Origin: Candidatus Poribacteria bacterium
Lineage (GTDB): Bacteria; Poribacteria; WGA-4E; WGA-3G
DNA: 53,575 bases
Reading direction: 5' to 3'
Assembly: GCA_003635195.1 (NCBI GenBank)
Contig: PYIY01000097.1
Span: forward strand, 1-53,575
Shown: positions 22,421 through 30,937 of the stretch, one piece after another
How the letters are laid out: each line of letters begins with the position of its first letter
Numbering within the stretch: the stretch's first letter is position 1
Notes under the pieces: model-generated
Told to the model about the DNA's origin: nothing
What the model saw: the letters and a program-made list of their open reading frames with translations, nothing else
The model's database searches: none
Made by a program: the position numbers and the translations under genes

Positions 22421-24880
22421 TTACCATGCGCGAATTTTTGACAATTCGGTCTGCTTCTCACACAATCCTGCGTAAGTCCCTTCTTTGGCAAGCAGCTCCT
22501 CATGCGTCCCGATTTCGTCAACCTCACCCTCTTTCAACACAACAAGCCGGTCGGCATATTTAAGGGTTGACAGCCTGTGCGCAATCGCAAACACAGTTCT
22601 GCCTTGAACGAGCCGCTCCAACGCCTCTTGGATTTTGGATTCTGTTTCGGTATCAACGGAGGAGGTGGCTTCATCTAAGATAAGAACGCGCGGATTTTTC
22701 AAAATTGCACGTGCGATAGAGATACGCTGCCGCTCGCCACCAGAAACTCTCGCGCCTCTTTCACCTACCATCGTGTCGTAACCATCAGGGAACTTGATGA
22801 TAAAATCGTGTGCATTTGCCGCCCGCGCAGCCGCAATAATCTCCCTCCGAGATGCCCCGGGTTTTGAGTAACCGATATTCTCTGCGATCGTACCTTGAAA
22901 CAGGAACGGGTCTTGCAACACGACACCCACCTGTTGCCGAAGTGCCTTCACCTGAATGTCGCGACTGTCGTGACCATCAATCATTATCGCGCCATCGTTC
23001 GGGTCGTAGAAGCGGGTGATTAAGTTGATGAGTGTGCTTTTCCCCGCACCGCTGTGTCCAACCAATCCTATCATTTCACCGGGTTCCACCGTGAAACTGA
23101 CCCCGTTGAGTGCATTCTTTTCGTTATCATAGGAGAAATAGACATCCCTAAATTCTACAGCACCCCGGATATGCGCAAGAGCCATCGCATCCGCTTTATC
23201 AGCGACGCTCGGGGGGGTGTCCATAATTTCAAACACCCGCTCGGCGGAAGTGCCCGCTCGGATGAATCGCTCGTTCATCTGACAGAGCGTATGCACAGGT
23301 CTGATGAATCCCATCATAAAGTTCTGAAACATAATTAGGGTGCCAAGTGACAAATCACCTTGGAAAATCTGCCATCCACCGACTAAATAGATTATGGTAC
23401 GACCCATAAAGACGATAAACTCCATAATCGGACGGTAAAGGGTGCCAAGCTTCGCAGCGTTCATCTCACCACTAAATACCTGATACGTCAAATCGCTAAA
23501 CCGGTTTATCTCGTAGCGTTCGCGGGCAAATGCCTTGACGACACGGACTCCTGGAATTGTGCTCGCCAGAATCGTACTAATGTTCGCATACCGTTTCCAC
23601 AAGACATGGTACACCTTGCTCATCTTTTTCCCGAAAAAGATTGTGAAAAAGACAAAACACGGAATAGGTATCAACGTCCAAAGCGCAAGTTTCCAATTGT
23701 AATGGAACATAATCGCGCACATATAGATGATCGTGAGAGAATCACCAACTATATCTTGTAATCCATTCGCGATAAAGTCCCGGAGCCTGGATACATCGTG
23801 CGTAATTCTCGACATCAAATTCCCTGTATCCCGCTCATGAAAAAAGTCAATAGAGAGTGCATTCAAATGTTCATACGTCTCGTTTTGGAGCCGTCTCGTG
23901 ATATGCTGCCCCACCCAGGCCATCATATATCCACGCACGGATGAAGATATCATGGTAAAGACCGTAACACTCGCCATGATCAGAACAAGCCCTACCAGAT
24001 GCCCAAAAGTTCCAGCAGTTGGTATGCCATCAAACCACTGGCTCAAAAAATTGACCGTCCCTTGGAGGTGACCCCATGTCGTTTCCGGAAATGGCAGCCC
24101 AGTAGCGACAGCATTGTCGACCTTTTTTAGAACGCTGTCAACTAATTCCATAGTAAGAACCGGTGGATAGACTCCGACAAGTCGGATGAGCATCATTAGC
24201 AGGAACGCCGGCACGACAACATGCAGAAGTGGAACAGAGTACTTGATCAGCCGAAAAATGAGCTTCCCATTTTGAACGCAATTGACACACACACCCGACC
24301 AACTCGGAATAGGTTGGTCACACTTCTCACAACGCCCCTTGTCTTTTCCAGAAGGCCGCCCGCCCGGACCGAAACCGCGTCTGCCGCGTCGCCGACCATC
24401 TGCGTCTCTTTCCTTCTGTGGAACCAATTCCTCCAACTCGGAAACAACAAGATTGAACTTCGGGATTAACCGCTTTGAGTAACGGGACACTTCAAAAGCG
24501 TTGTCTGGGGTACTTACTTTGAGAATATTATTCCCGTACATCTCAAGGATTTCGATATCTTCAACGGACGTAAGCGGCACTTCGCGCATGTGGTGCCCGA
24601 TAGCACCATTCTGATTAAAGGCAATGAGCCGCTTATTGGTAATTAACAGCCAATCCTTACCGTAGGTGCCGTCAAAGCGCAGATCTGTTGAAACAGCAAC
24701 CTTGATCTCTTCGCCTGTTTCAAACAGTGCCTCTGCCTGTTCTTTTAGGAGTTCAGGCACCTCTTCCATCGTTGATAGTGGTTCATGGTTCTGCTTCCGG
24801 AATTTCGGTTTTCCACCAAAGGAACTCATCCCTCTTCGGGATCCCCGATCGCGACCTGAACCTGATATCGGTCCGTGCAT
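22421..24880 (-). CDS. ABC exporter with N-terminal PH-like domain and zinc ribbon
   Basis: An 819-residue half-transporter. Residues 45-150 form a PH-like domain (LLITNKRLIAFN, VEDIEILEMYGNN). Residues around 184-200 hold a CEKC/CVNC zinc ribbon. The transmembrane domain covers about 210-530. The nucleotide-binding domain has Walker A GHSGAGKST near 610, signature SGGERQRIS near 713 and Walker B LILDEA near 733. Homodimers of this MsbA-like type export lipids or peptides. The extra N-terminal cytoplasmic modules are unusual for MsbA itself. Forms an operon with the downstream DUF1854 gene. Confidence 0.87.
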   Translation of the reverse strand: MHGPISGSGRDRGSRRGMSSFGGKPKFRKQNHEPLSTMEEVPELLKEQAEALFETGEEIKVAVSTDLRFDGTYGKDWLLITNKRLIAFNQNGAIGHHMREVPLTSVEDIEILEMYGNNILKVSTPDNAFEVSRYSKRLIPKFNLVVSELEELVPQKERDADGRRRGRRGFGPGGRPSGKDKGRCEKCDQPIPSWSGVCVNCVQNGKLIFRLIKYSVPLLHVVVPAFLLMMLIRLVGVYPPVLTMELVDSVLKKVDNAVATGLPFPETTWGHLQGTVNFLSQWFDGIPTAGTFGHLVGLVLIMASVTVFTMISSSVRGYMMAWVGQHITRRLQNETYEHLNALSIDFFHERDTGNLMSRITHDVSRLRDFIANGLQDIVGDSLTIIYMCAIMFHYNWKLALWTLIPIPCFVFFTIFFGKKMSKVYHVLWKRYANISTILASTIPGVRVVKAFARERYEINRFSDLTYQVFSGEMNAAKLGTLYRPIMEFIVFMGRTIIYLVGGWQIFQGDLSLGTLIMFQNFMMGFIRPVHTLCQMNERFIRAGTSAERVFEIMDTPPSVADKADAMALAHIRGAVEFRDVYFSYDNEKNALNGVSFTVEPGEMIGLVGHSGAGKSTLINLITRFYDPNDGAIMIDGHDSRDIQVKALRQQVGVVLQDPFLFQGTIAENIGYSKPGASRREIIAAARAANAHDFIIKFPDGYDTMVGERGARVSGGERQRISIARAILKNPRVLILDEATSSVDTETESKIQEALERLVQGRTVFAIAHRLSTLKYADRLVVLKEGEVDEIGTHEELLAKEGTYAGLCEKQTELSKIRAW

Positions 24881-24967
24881 AAATTAACCCCCACAGTTTA
24901 TAAGGTGTGGTTTCTAAACGCTTATAGATACTTTATTTAACGAAAATATGGCGAAAAAGTTGAATTA

Positions 24968-25019
24968 AAAATAAAAAATGCCTGTGAGAAGGCACAAGTC
25001 CCTTCAAATCAGGCATTTG
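24968..25019 (-). terminator. rho-independent terminator after the cupin gene
   Basis: On the minus strand, AAATGCCTG and CAGGCATTT pair (plus coordinates 25011-25019 and 24977-24985) around a nested GAAGG/CCTTC stem, and the transcript continues with a T-rich tail. It insulates the cupin gene from the ABC exporter gene. Confidence 0.75.
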
Positions 25020-25049
25020 ATGCTTCAGAACAGCGTTTTTCGAGGTAAT

Positions 25050-25466
25050 TTACGGGTTTGGTGGCGAGGTGCAGATCAACACCTCCATCGACTCATCACC
25101 TGTGTTTTCAATTCCGTGTTCACACCACGGCGGGAGATGGATGAACGTCCCCGCTTCTACAGGTACCTTTTCACCGGCAAGCGTCATCACGCCTTTACCC
25201 TTTAGAATGACGTAGCATTCCTCGGTGTGATGGTTCCCCGGTTCAAGCACAACATGCGGTGGCACAAAAAACATGACGAGCCCCAAGTTCTCTGCAGGCG
25301 CGTTCGGGTTCGCTGGATGCACAACTCTCACACCGATGCCATCACAACCCGAATACCTTACAGGCACACCGTCTTGAACCGTGACAACATTCGCTTGCAC
25401 CTGATGCGCCGGTTTCGGAATAGGCGGTTCCCCTTGATACCCTTTAAACGTAGTAATCTTTGCCAT
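25050..25466 (-). CDS. single-domain cupin protein
   Basis: A 138-residue cupin that probably binds a metal. Motif 1 is EPGNHHTEECYVILKGKG and motif 2 is LPPWCEHGIENTG, giving the usual His/Glu ligands. Such small cupins act as isomerases, dioxygenases or sugar sensors; no specific role can be assigned. GGAG precedes ATG25466. Followed by its own terminator, and downstream of an SDR gene on the same strand. Confidence 0.82.
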   Translation of the reverse strand: MAKITTFKGYQGEPPIPKPAHQVQANVVTVQDGVPVRYSGCDGIGVRVVHPANPNAPAENLGLVMFFVPPHVVLEPGNHHTEECYVILKGKGVMTLAGEKVPVEAGTFIHLPPWCEHGIENTGDESMEVLICTSPPNP

Positions 25467-25533
25467 TTTTATCTCCTTGAAATAGTTGTTAGTTATCAGT
25501 TATAAGTTGTTAGTTTAAGAGGTGTAGGTGCAT

Positions 25534-26352
25534 CTACCAATCCCGCGTATAACCAGCAGTCCATCCACCGTCCACCGCAAGAACACTACCGTTGATATAA
25601 CTCGCATCCGGCGAAACAAGAAAGAGTACCGCTGCTGCGATTTCCGTCGTTTCCCCGGGTCTCCCAAGCGGGATGTGCGATAGCAAACTTGCCGCGTTTT
25701 CCGTATATGCCCCGTCGTCCCCGTAAAAGAGTGCCTTTGTGCCACGGGTCAAGGTTGAACCGGGGGCGACAGCGTTTACCAGAATTCCCTCCGGTCCGAG
25801 CTCCAATGCCATTGACCGTGTTAGGTTAGCAACCCCTGCCTTCGCCGCGACGTAAGCACTCTGCAAGCGTAACGGCACCAATCCCGCAATGGAGCTGATG
25901 TTAACAATCCGTCCAGTCGCATTCTCGGAGCCGGATCTGCTGTGAGATTTAAGGATATACGGGATAACAGCACGACTCGTTGTGAAAACACCGGTCAAAT
26001 CTATCTCTAAAATGCGGTGCCAATCCTCTAAGGTGTATTGATGAATCGGTACCCGATCGCTTTTGGTATTAATCCCGGCATTGTTCACCAGAATCTCAAC
26101 TTTGCCAAAGTGTCCCGCAATCCGATCGGCGACCACCTCCATCTGCGCTGCATCTGACACGTCGCCTTCGACAAACAGACACGTCCCACCACTCCGCTGA
26201 ATTTCTTTGACGGTCTCCTCACCTGCCTGTACATCAATATCAACAATTGCCACATAAGCACCATTATCAATTAACTTATCAACAATAGCCCGACCGATAC
26301 CATTCGCACCACCTGTGATAATTGCGACCTGTCCTTCAAGGGCAACCTTCAT
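25534..26352 (-). CDS. short-chain dehydrogenase/reductase (SDR)
   Basis: A classical SDR of 272 residues using NAD(P)H. The cofactor motif TGGANGIGRA begins near residue 13. NNAGI marks the central strand, a Ser lies in NISSIAG, and the catalytic SAYVAAKAG supplies Tyr and Lys. It likely oxidises a sugar alcohol, uronate or 3-oxo compound. GGAG lies 6 nt before ATG26352. It and the cupin downstream may share a transcript, separated by a TCAGTTA-type stutter at 25482-25515. Confidence 0.88.
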   Translation of the reverse strand: MKVALEGQVAIITGGANGIGRAIVDKLIDNGAYVAIVDIDVQAGEETVKEIQRSGGTCLFVEGDVSDAAQMEVVADRIAGHFGKVEILVNNAGINTKSDRVPIHQYTLEDWHRILEIDLTGVFTTSRAVIPYILKSHSRSGSENATGRIVNISSIAGLVPLRLQSAYVAAKAGVANLTRSMALELGPEGILVNAVAPGSTLTRGTKALFYGDDGAYTENAASLLSHIPLGRPGETTEIAAAVLFLVSPDASYINGSVLAVDGGWTAGYTRDW

Positions 26353-26402
26353 ATCATTCTCCTTTCTTGAACCTCACGGAAGCCTGTAACCCATACATTT
26401 AT

Positions 26403-26570
26403 GTAACGCCAGTTTGATAATAAATGATGTGCCTTCAATAATAGGTACTTTCTCCGAAGGTCCACCTTGCGAGCCCCTGTAACACCGTAGCACAAACTTT
26501 ATAGTTTGTGTGCTGTGGGCGCGCAAACTGGAAAGTTTGCGCTACAATATGCTTTTATCAAACTCACGTT
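26403..26570 (-). repeat. 170-bp MITE-like hairpin repeat, copy A
   Basis: Near-identical, in opposite orientation, to 33373-33544. Ends share AGTTTGATAA as a terminal inverted repeat. Inside are two hairpins, AGCACAAACT/AGTTTGTG and GCGCAAACT/AGTTTGCGC. It begins directly after the stop codon of the nhaC-type gene, so it lies in that transcript's 3' end. Confidence 0.8.
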
Positions 26571-28241
26571 TTATGTAGCAAGTTTTGGCTTGCGAGCTAC
26601 GCCAAAAAGTAGCAAAACAATTAAGACTGTCCCACCGGCAATCCCGATCGCTGAAGAGATACCAAGCGCAGCAGGAAGATAACCACAAAACAGCGCAATA
26701 CTCGCAACGGTGAGGCTATAGGGCAATTGCGTTCTCACATGGTGCAGCGGATCGCAACTACTGGCGATAGAACTCAAAATCGTTGTATCTGAAAGCGGCG
26801 AGCAGTGGTCTCCGAAGATGGCACCATCAAGGACTGCGCCGAGGCAGATGATTGTCGTGAGTCCGTAACTATCGCCATCGAGCGAGAACGCCACTGGAAT
26901 CGCAGTCGGAATCAGGATCGCCATTGTGCCCCAACTCGTGCCGGTTGCAAAAGAGGTCACAGATGCACAGATAAAAACCAAAATCGGGAACCAGAGTGCT
27001 GAAACAACATCGCTAAGCATCGTAGCAAGAAAATCACCCGTCATTAGTCTATCGCAACTCGCTTTCAGCCCCCACGCCAACAACAGAATGCTCAACGGTG
27101 TGAGGCTCCCCTTTATACCGTTCCAAACGACCGGAGCGATATCCGAAAATTTTAACTTTGAGAGCCAACGTGCACAGATAATCGCAACGACAAACGCACT
27201 TGCTGCTGCACCGGCAAGCACCATCACATTGTTCGCCTCTGAAAGCGCGTTCCGCCAAGATGTTAGTGAGAAAATAGAGCCCGTGCCATTGCCATCTATC
27301 CAGAAACCGCCCAAGAGTAATCCAAAAAGCGTTAAAAGTGGTAGAACCGCTGAAAAGGGTTGGACAACAGCATTGGGTAAACTCGTAAAAGATCCGGCAT
27401 GTCCGAGTGCCTGTGCATCTGAAGCGGCAATGTCTCCTGTCTCTCGTGCACGGGTTTCGGCTTGGTGCATCGTCCCATAATCTCTACCACTGATCGCATT
27501 GACGATAACAAAAATGATGGTCAGCACACAGTAAAACCGAAAACTGAGGGCATCGAAAAACATGGAATACCCGTCGCGTCCAAGTCCAAGCGTTCCCGAT
27601 ATATCTTCAAAGAGTCCCACTTCATAACCGATCCAGGTGCTAACAAACGCGAGACCGGCAATTGGGGCACTTGTGGAGTCCACAAGGAACGCCAACTTTT
27701 CACGGCTGACGCGATGGTGATCGGTGAGCGGACGCATTGTCGGTCCAACGAGCATCGCATTAGAATAATCCCCAATAAAGATGATGACTCCCATCAAACC
27801 CGTGATAAATTGCGCCGAACGCGGTCCCTTCGCAAACTGAGAGAGCCAGATAACCACACCGCCAATGCCGCCGGAGGCGACTACAACAGAGATCGTTGCC
27901 ATGATAAGGCAAACAAACAAAACGACCCAGAAATTGAAGAGGTCTATCCCATCATTTCCGACGCTTACAGCACGCACGAACCAGACGGCTTCTGCCAAGA
28001 AACCGCTCGGTGTAGCACCTTTCTGATACCACGAGAGCACAAGCCCAACACCCACAGCTATACAGAGACTCGGAAACAATCGGGCTGTTACGATGGCTAA
28101 CGTAACAGCAAGCAGCGGCGGGATGATGCTGTACCACACAAGCGTTTCAGCATCGCTAATCTGCCCAGCACGCCACTGGAAGATGAAACAAAGTCCTAAA
28201 AAAATTAAAAAGCCAATTACATATTTTACTTTAGCATTCAT
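26571..28241 (-). CDS. NhaC-family Na+/H+ antiporter
   Basis: An inner-membrane secondary transporter of 556 residues with about 13 hydrophobic helices. Diagnostic sequences are FIGDYSNAMLVGPTMRPL, SFATGTSWGTMAI and GDHCSPLSDTTILSS, as in NhaC/YuiF-type antiporters. It exchanges Na+ (or a metabolite such as malate) for H+, which would suit a marine cell. ATG28241, 5 nt after GAGGA, is chosen over an in-frame upstream codon at 28310. Transcribed alone; a MITE starts right at its stop codon. Confidence 0.87.
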   Translation of the reverse strand: MNAKVKYVIGFLIFLGLCFIFQWRAGQISDAETLVWYSIIPPLLAVTLAIVTARLFPSLCIAVGVGLVLSWYQKGATPSGFLAEAVWFVRAVSVGNDGIDLFNFWVVLFVCLIMATISVVVASGGIGGVVIWLSQFAKGPRSAQFITGLMGVIIFIGDYSNAMLVGPTMRPLTDHHRVSREKLAFLVDSTSAPIAGLAFVSTWIGYEVGLFEDISGTLGLGRDGYSMFFDALSFRFYCVLTIIFVIVNAISGRDYGTMHQAETRARETGDIAASDAQALGHAGSFTSLPNAVVQPFSAVLPLLTLFGLLLGGFWIDGNGTGSIFSLTSWRNALSEANNVMVLAGAAASAFVVAIICARWLSKLKFSDIAPVVWNGIKGSLTPLSILLLAWGLKASCDRLMTGDFLATMLSDVVSALWFPILVFICASVTSFATGTSWGTMAILIPTAIPVAFSLDGDSYGLTTIICLGAVLDGAIFGDHCSPLSDTTILSSIASSCDPLHHVRTQLPYSLTVASIALFCGYLPAALGISSAIGIAGGTVLIVLLLFGVARKPKLAT

Positions 28242-29286
28242 CAGCGTCCTCGGCACACCCTCTTTCGGTTCATAAGACCTACCTGTTCTTATTTGCGTGC
28301 ATAATAGCAACTTTTGACGCAGCTTGCAACCTAAAACTTATCAGGTTTTACTATCCCACGATAAAACTTCGCACTTTTTCAAGCGTTTAGCTTTGGATTC
28401 ATCGCCAATAGAGGCAATGCAACCCGGACAGAGCTTTATCAATGTAGTGGTTCAGAGACGAAGTATTGGGCATTTCCGATGTAGGTAGAGGTCATGGAAA
28501 AGACAATAGGAAGAACAAGGTTTAAGTCACCAATAAATAAAACTCTTGTGTACGCCTCAAAAATCATAACTACCTATACAATATTTTCAGGGTACCTGCA
28601 GTTTTTTCCGCTTTTATATTTTCAATTATGCAACTTTTTCGTAGTCGCAGTTTAAAACGATTTTCCACTTGATCCGAGAAGTCGTTATTAGAAAAAGTGA
28701 TCCTTGACAGATCTCCTAATAAACGAAGAGTCTACTTACATTCAAGTTGTTGACAATTCCAAAAAGGTTGAAGACACATAGGAGTTCTGACAGAATCGGC
28801 ATGATACTTGCTAACATATTGATAGATTTAGGTTCGGTTACGGCACCACCTTAACACAATTTCAATCTTACCAACTTTTATAGTAAAATCCGAAAGTTTA
28901 GGTTCCTGTGCCATCGGAACACAACTTCACAGTTCACACGACACGATCGTCGGCGTGTTTCAATTGGGTGTTTCTTCAAGGTTTTCCAACCGCTATAGTT
29001 CTCCGGCGTGTGCAAATAATTACGGGCTCTATTATAAATGAAAACCAGATTTTTGGAAATTATGCACGATTTCGGTCAAAAATTCAGGTTTTTTAAGCAT
29101 AACAACATGAGGTCAACCTAAGCAGATAGGTTAGGGCATAAAAAAAGCGAATTTTGTACAAACACACACATTTTTTGAAAAAAAATACAGATTGTGTCGG
29201 AATTTAAGCAAAATTTTCGTGATTATATGTGAAGCCAATTATAACTTTATCTCCGAAGAGGTTGGGATGCATAGTCAGGAAAGAAA
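28242..29286. other. 1-kb AT-rich gene desert
   Basis: No credible gene on either strand; the longest open frames are under 65 codons without ribosome sites. The DNA is more AT-rich than its surroundings, with long A and T runs at 29140-29215. TTTATAGTAAAATCC (28876-28890) recurs at 45042-45056, and GGTGTTTCTTCA follows both copies. Two TTGACA hexamers (28704, 28750) lack partner -10 boxes. It may hold the control region of the sigma factor gene. Confidence 0.6.
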
Positions 29287-30082
29287 GTGAACGATGTTGG
29301 TTTAAATCGGCGATTTGTAGAAACGGACGATGAAGAAGAGGCAGGTAGACTACTCTTCAACGCGTATCACAAAATCGTCTTCAACACAATTGATAGAAGG
29401 CGACAGAATCATCCGGATACCGTCGTAGACCCCGGTGAAATCACCAGCGATACCTTTATTATAGCCGTCAAGAAGCGGAAAGGAATCCAAGAACCGGAGA
29501 AGTTGTTGGAGTGGTTGAAAAGAGTCGCAGAAAATCTGATGATAGACGCGATAAGAAGATCACGCCAAAAGCGACGCTTGCCATCTACATCACTTGATGG
29601 ACTTTCTATCAGCGAAAGAGAGGCATTTTATGCATCAATGTGCGCGGAAACTGATGCCGCACGAACCGAGGCATATCGCCATAGGGAAGAACAACTTCTC
29701 CGCCTCCTCACATATATGGATAAGGACCGAGAAATTGTAGTGCTTGCACGTGATGAGCGGCTAAACCCCGCACAAATAGCCGAAAGGAACGGTTCAAAAG
29801 CCGGGGCGGTTCAGAGAAAGACAGGAACGCCTCATCAAATGGACGAATCCCGTTATGCAGCACTTGGACGCATTGATAGACTGCCTCCTGGACGAGAAAG
29901 ACAGAAATATTATGGAACGGTACTTCTTGGATAGACAATCATTCTCGGAGATTACAGAAGCACTTGGCATCTCTCGCTCTACTATTGAGGAAACAGTTGA
30001 ACGTGTGATAAAGGATTGGAAGAAAGCAGCGACAGACAATCCCACGGATCCCGTCTCCGCAATGGCTAAGAAGGAGGGATAA
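29287..30082 (+). pseudogene. ECF-type sigma factor with one frameshift and two region-4-like HTHs
   Basis: Frame one (GTG29287) gives sigma region 2: EITSDTFIIAVKK at 51-63 and LLEWLKRVAENLMIDAIRRS at 73-92. A first region-4 HTH follows, DREIVVLARDERLNPAQIAER, up to GAV at 175. Dropping one base at about 29812 lets the protein continue RERQERLIKW..., into a second HTH, DEKDRNIMERYFLDRQ then FSEITEALGISRSTIEETVE, ending at 30082. The joined product is 264 residues. The slip may be a real mutation, an assembly error, or a +1 programmed shift. AGGAAAG precedes the start. Two envelope-protein genes follow. Confidence 0.7.
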
Positions 30083-30144
30083 CTTTTCAACCCAATGCTG
30101 ACACAGATTGACTTCTGTTCAACCAATGTTAGCAATCAACTAAG

Positions 30145-30236
30145 GAACTTCGCAACTGTTGCGAAGTTCACCCAAACCCTACTGTTTGGACAACAACTGT
30201 ATCTAAATGTCGAAAAATCGTATTTCTTGACATTTA
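30145..30236 (+). promoter_or_regulatory. three consecutive perfect hairpins after the sigma gene
   Basis: GAACTTCGCAA/TTGCGAAGTTC (30145-30155/30159-30169), CCAAAC/GTTTGG (30172-30177/30184-30189) and TAAATGTC/GACATTTA (30204-30211/30229-30236). None has a T-tract behind it, so they look more like RNA structures or protein sites than intrinsic terminators. Confidence 0.55.
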
Positions 30237-30314
30237 AATCACAACCGCCGCCGTGTCAAAAGCCGGTCTGTCCGGACGTGGATAGGGGCGAGACACAAGC
30301 GGATAACTACCCTA
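30237..30314 (+). repeat. 78-nt leader repeat, copy 1
   Basis: Matches 30846-30923 at 74 of 78 positions without gaps. Contains an outer GTGTC/GACAC pair and an inner CCGG/CCGG or GTC/GAC stem. Ends 2-3 nt before the Shine-Dalgarno of the gene at 30330. Confidence 0.9.
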
Positions 30315-30329
30315 ATGGAGGATTTTTTT

Positions 30330-30752
30330 ATGTTGATGAAAATGTCTCAATACAAATCGGGGACAGTGTTCACCATAGCTATCTGTCTCTCGAGCATATT
30401 GCTTGCAATCCTTGTTGCGTATGCTTGTGACTTAGACGCGTTGAAAAAATCTATGGATGATGCGTATTCGGCGTACAATGCTGCCGAAAGCGACCTTGCT
30501 ACACTCAGAACAATGGAACCCCCTATGTATGAATATAGTGCCTACTTATTTTGGTACAGCCTACTTGTAGAGTTAGAATTTAAATTGGAGGAAAAAAGGT
30601 CTGCATATTATGAAGCAGTGGCGAATTATGAAGCGTGCGCGAACCCACCGGAAAGATATACGTATACGGATTATTATGGCAACGTGTACGAGTTCTCGGA
30701 TAAAGATTCTTATAATCAATTCCTTCGTAACCGTGGACACTCTACTATCTAA
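30330..30752 (+). CDS. small secreted or anchored protein of unknown function
   Basis: A 140-residue exported protein. A signal sequence (residues 12-31) ends at AYAC, which may be a signal peptidase site or an imperfect lipobox. The mature part is helical and charged (DALKKSMDDAYSAYNAAESD, then LEEKRSAYYEAVANYEACAN), followed by a Tyr-rich tail with YTDYYGNVYEF. GGAGG is 7 nt before ATG30330; the upstream in-frame ATG at 30315 overlaps it. The gene has the 78-nt leader repeat in front and may be co-regulated with the gene at 30938. Confidence 0.65.
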   Translation: MLMKMSQYKSGTVFTIAICLSSILLAILVAYACDLDALKKSMDDAYSAYNAAESDLATLRTMEPPMYEYSAYLFWYSLLVELEFKLEEKRSAYYEAVANYEACANPPERYTYTDYYGNVYEFSDKDSYNQFLRNRGHSTI

Positions 30753-30845
30753 CGATGGCAACGAATAGATTGCTTTTGTTTTTTCGCGGTGAACGTTCTT
30801 GCTTTCTTTAACTTTATTGCGTTTCGGTAAAACTCCCATCAGTTG

Positions 30846-30923
30846 AATCACAACCGCCGCCGTGTCAAAAGCCCGTCTGTCCGGACGCGGATAGATGCGA
30901 GACACAAGCGGATAACTACCCTA
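30846..30923 (+). repeat. 78-nt leader repeat, copy 2
   Basis: Second copy of the leader, again directly before a Shine-Dalgarno (GGAG) and start codon. The four differences from copy 1 are single substitutions, so the duplication is recent or the element is under selection. Confidence 0.9.
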
Positions 30924-30937
30924 TAGGAGATAGACTC

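Noticed and set aside
27462..28100. 212-codon open frame on the plus strand opposite the NhaC-type gene
   Set aside because: Low-complexity, charged translation with no domain, no ribosome site, and fully antisense to a clear transporter gene.
28704..28755. Promoters at two TTGACA hexamers
   Set aside because: No acceptable -10 hexamer stands 16-18 bp downstream of either.
28908..29096. 62-codon open frame in the gene desert
   Set aside because: No Shine-Dalgarno, no hydrophobic or domain pattern, and it overlaps a dispersed repeat motif.
30237..30314. Possible c-di-GMP riboswitch in the duplicated leader
   Set aside because: There is superficial likeness (CAAAAGCC, ACAAGC), but the conserved GEMM core and receptor motifs are absent.
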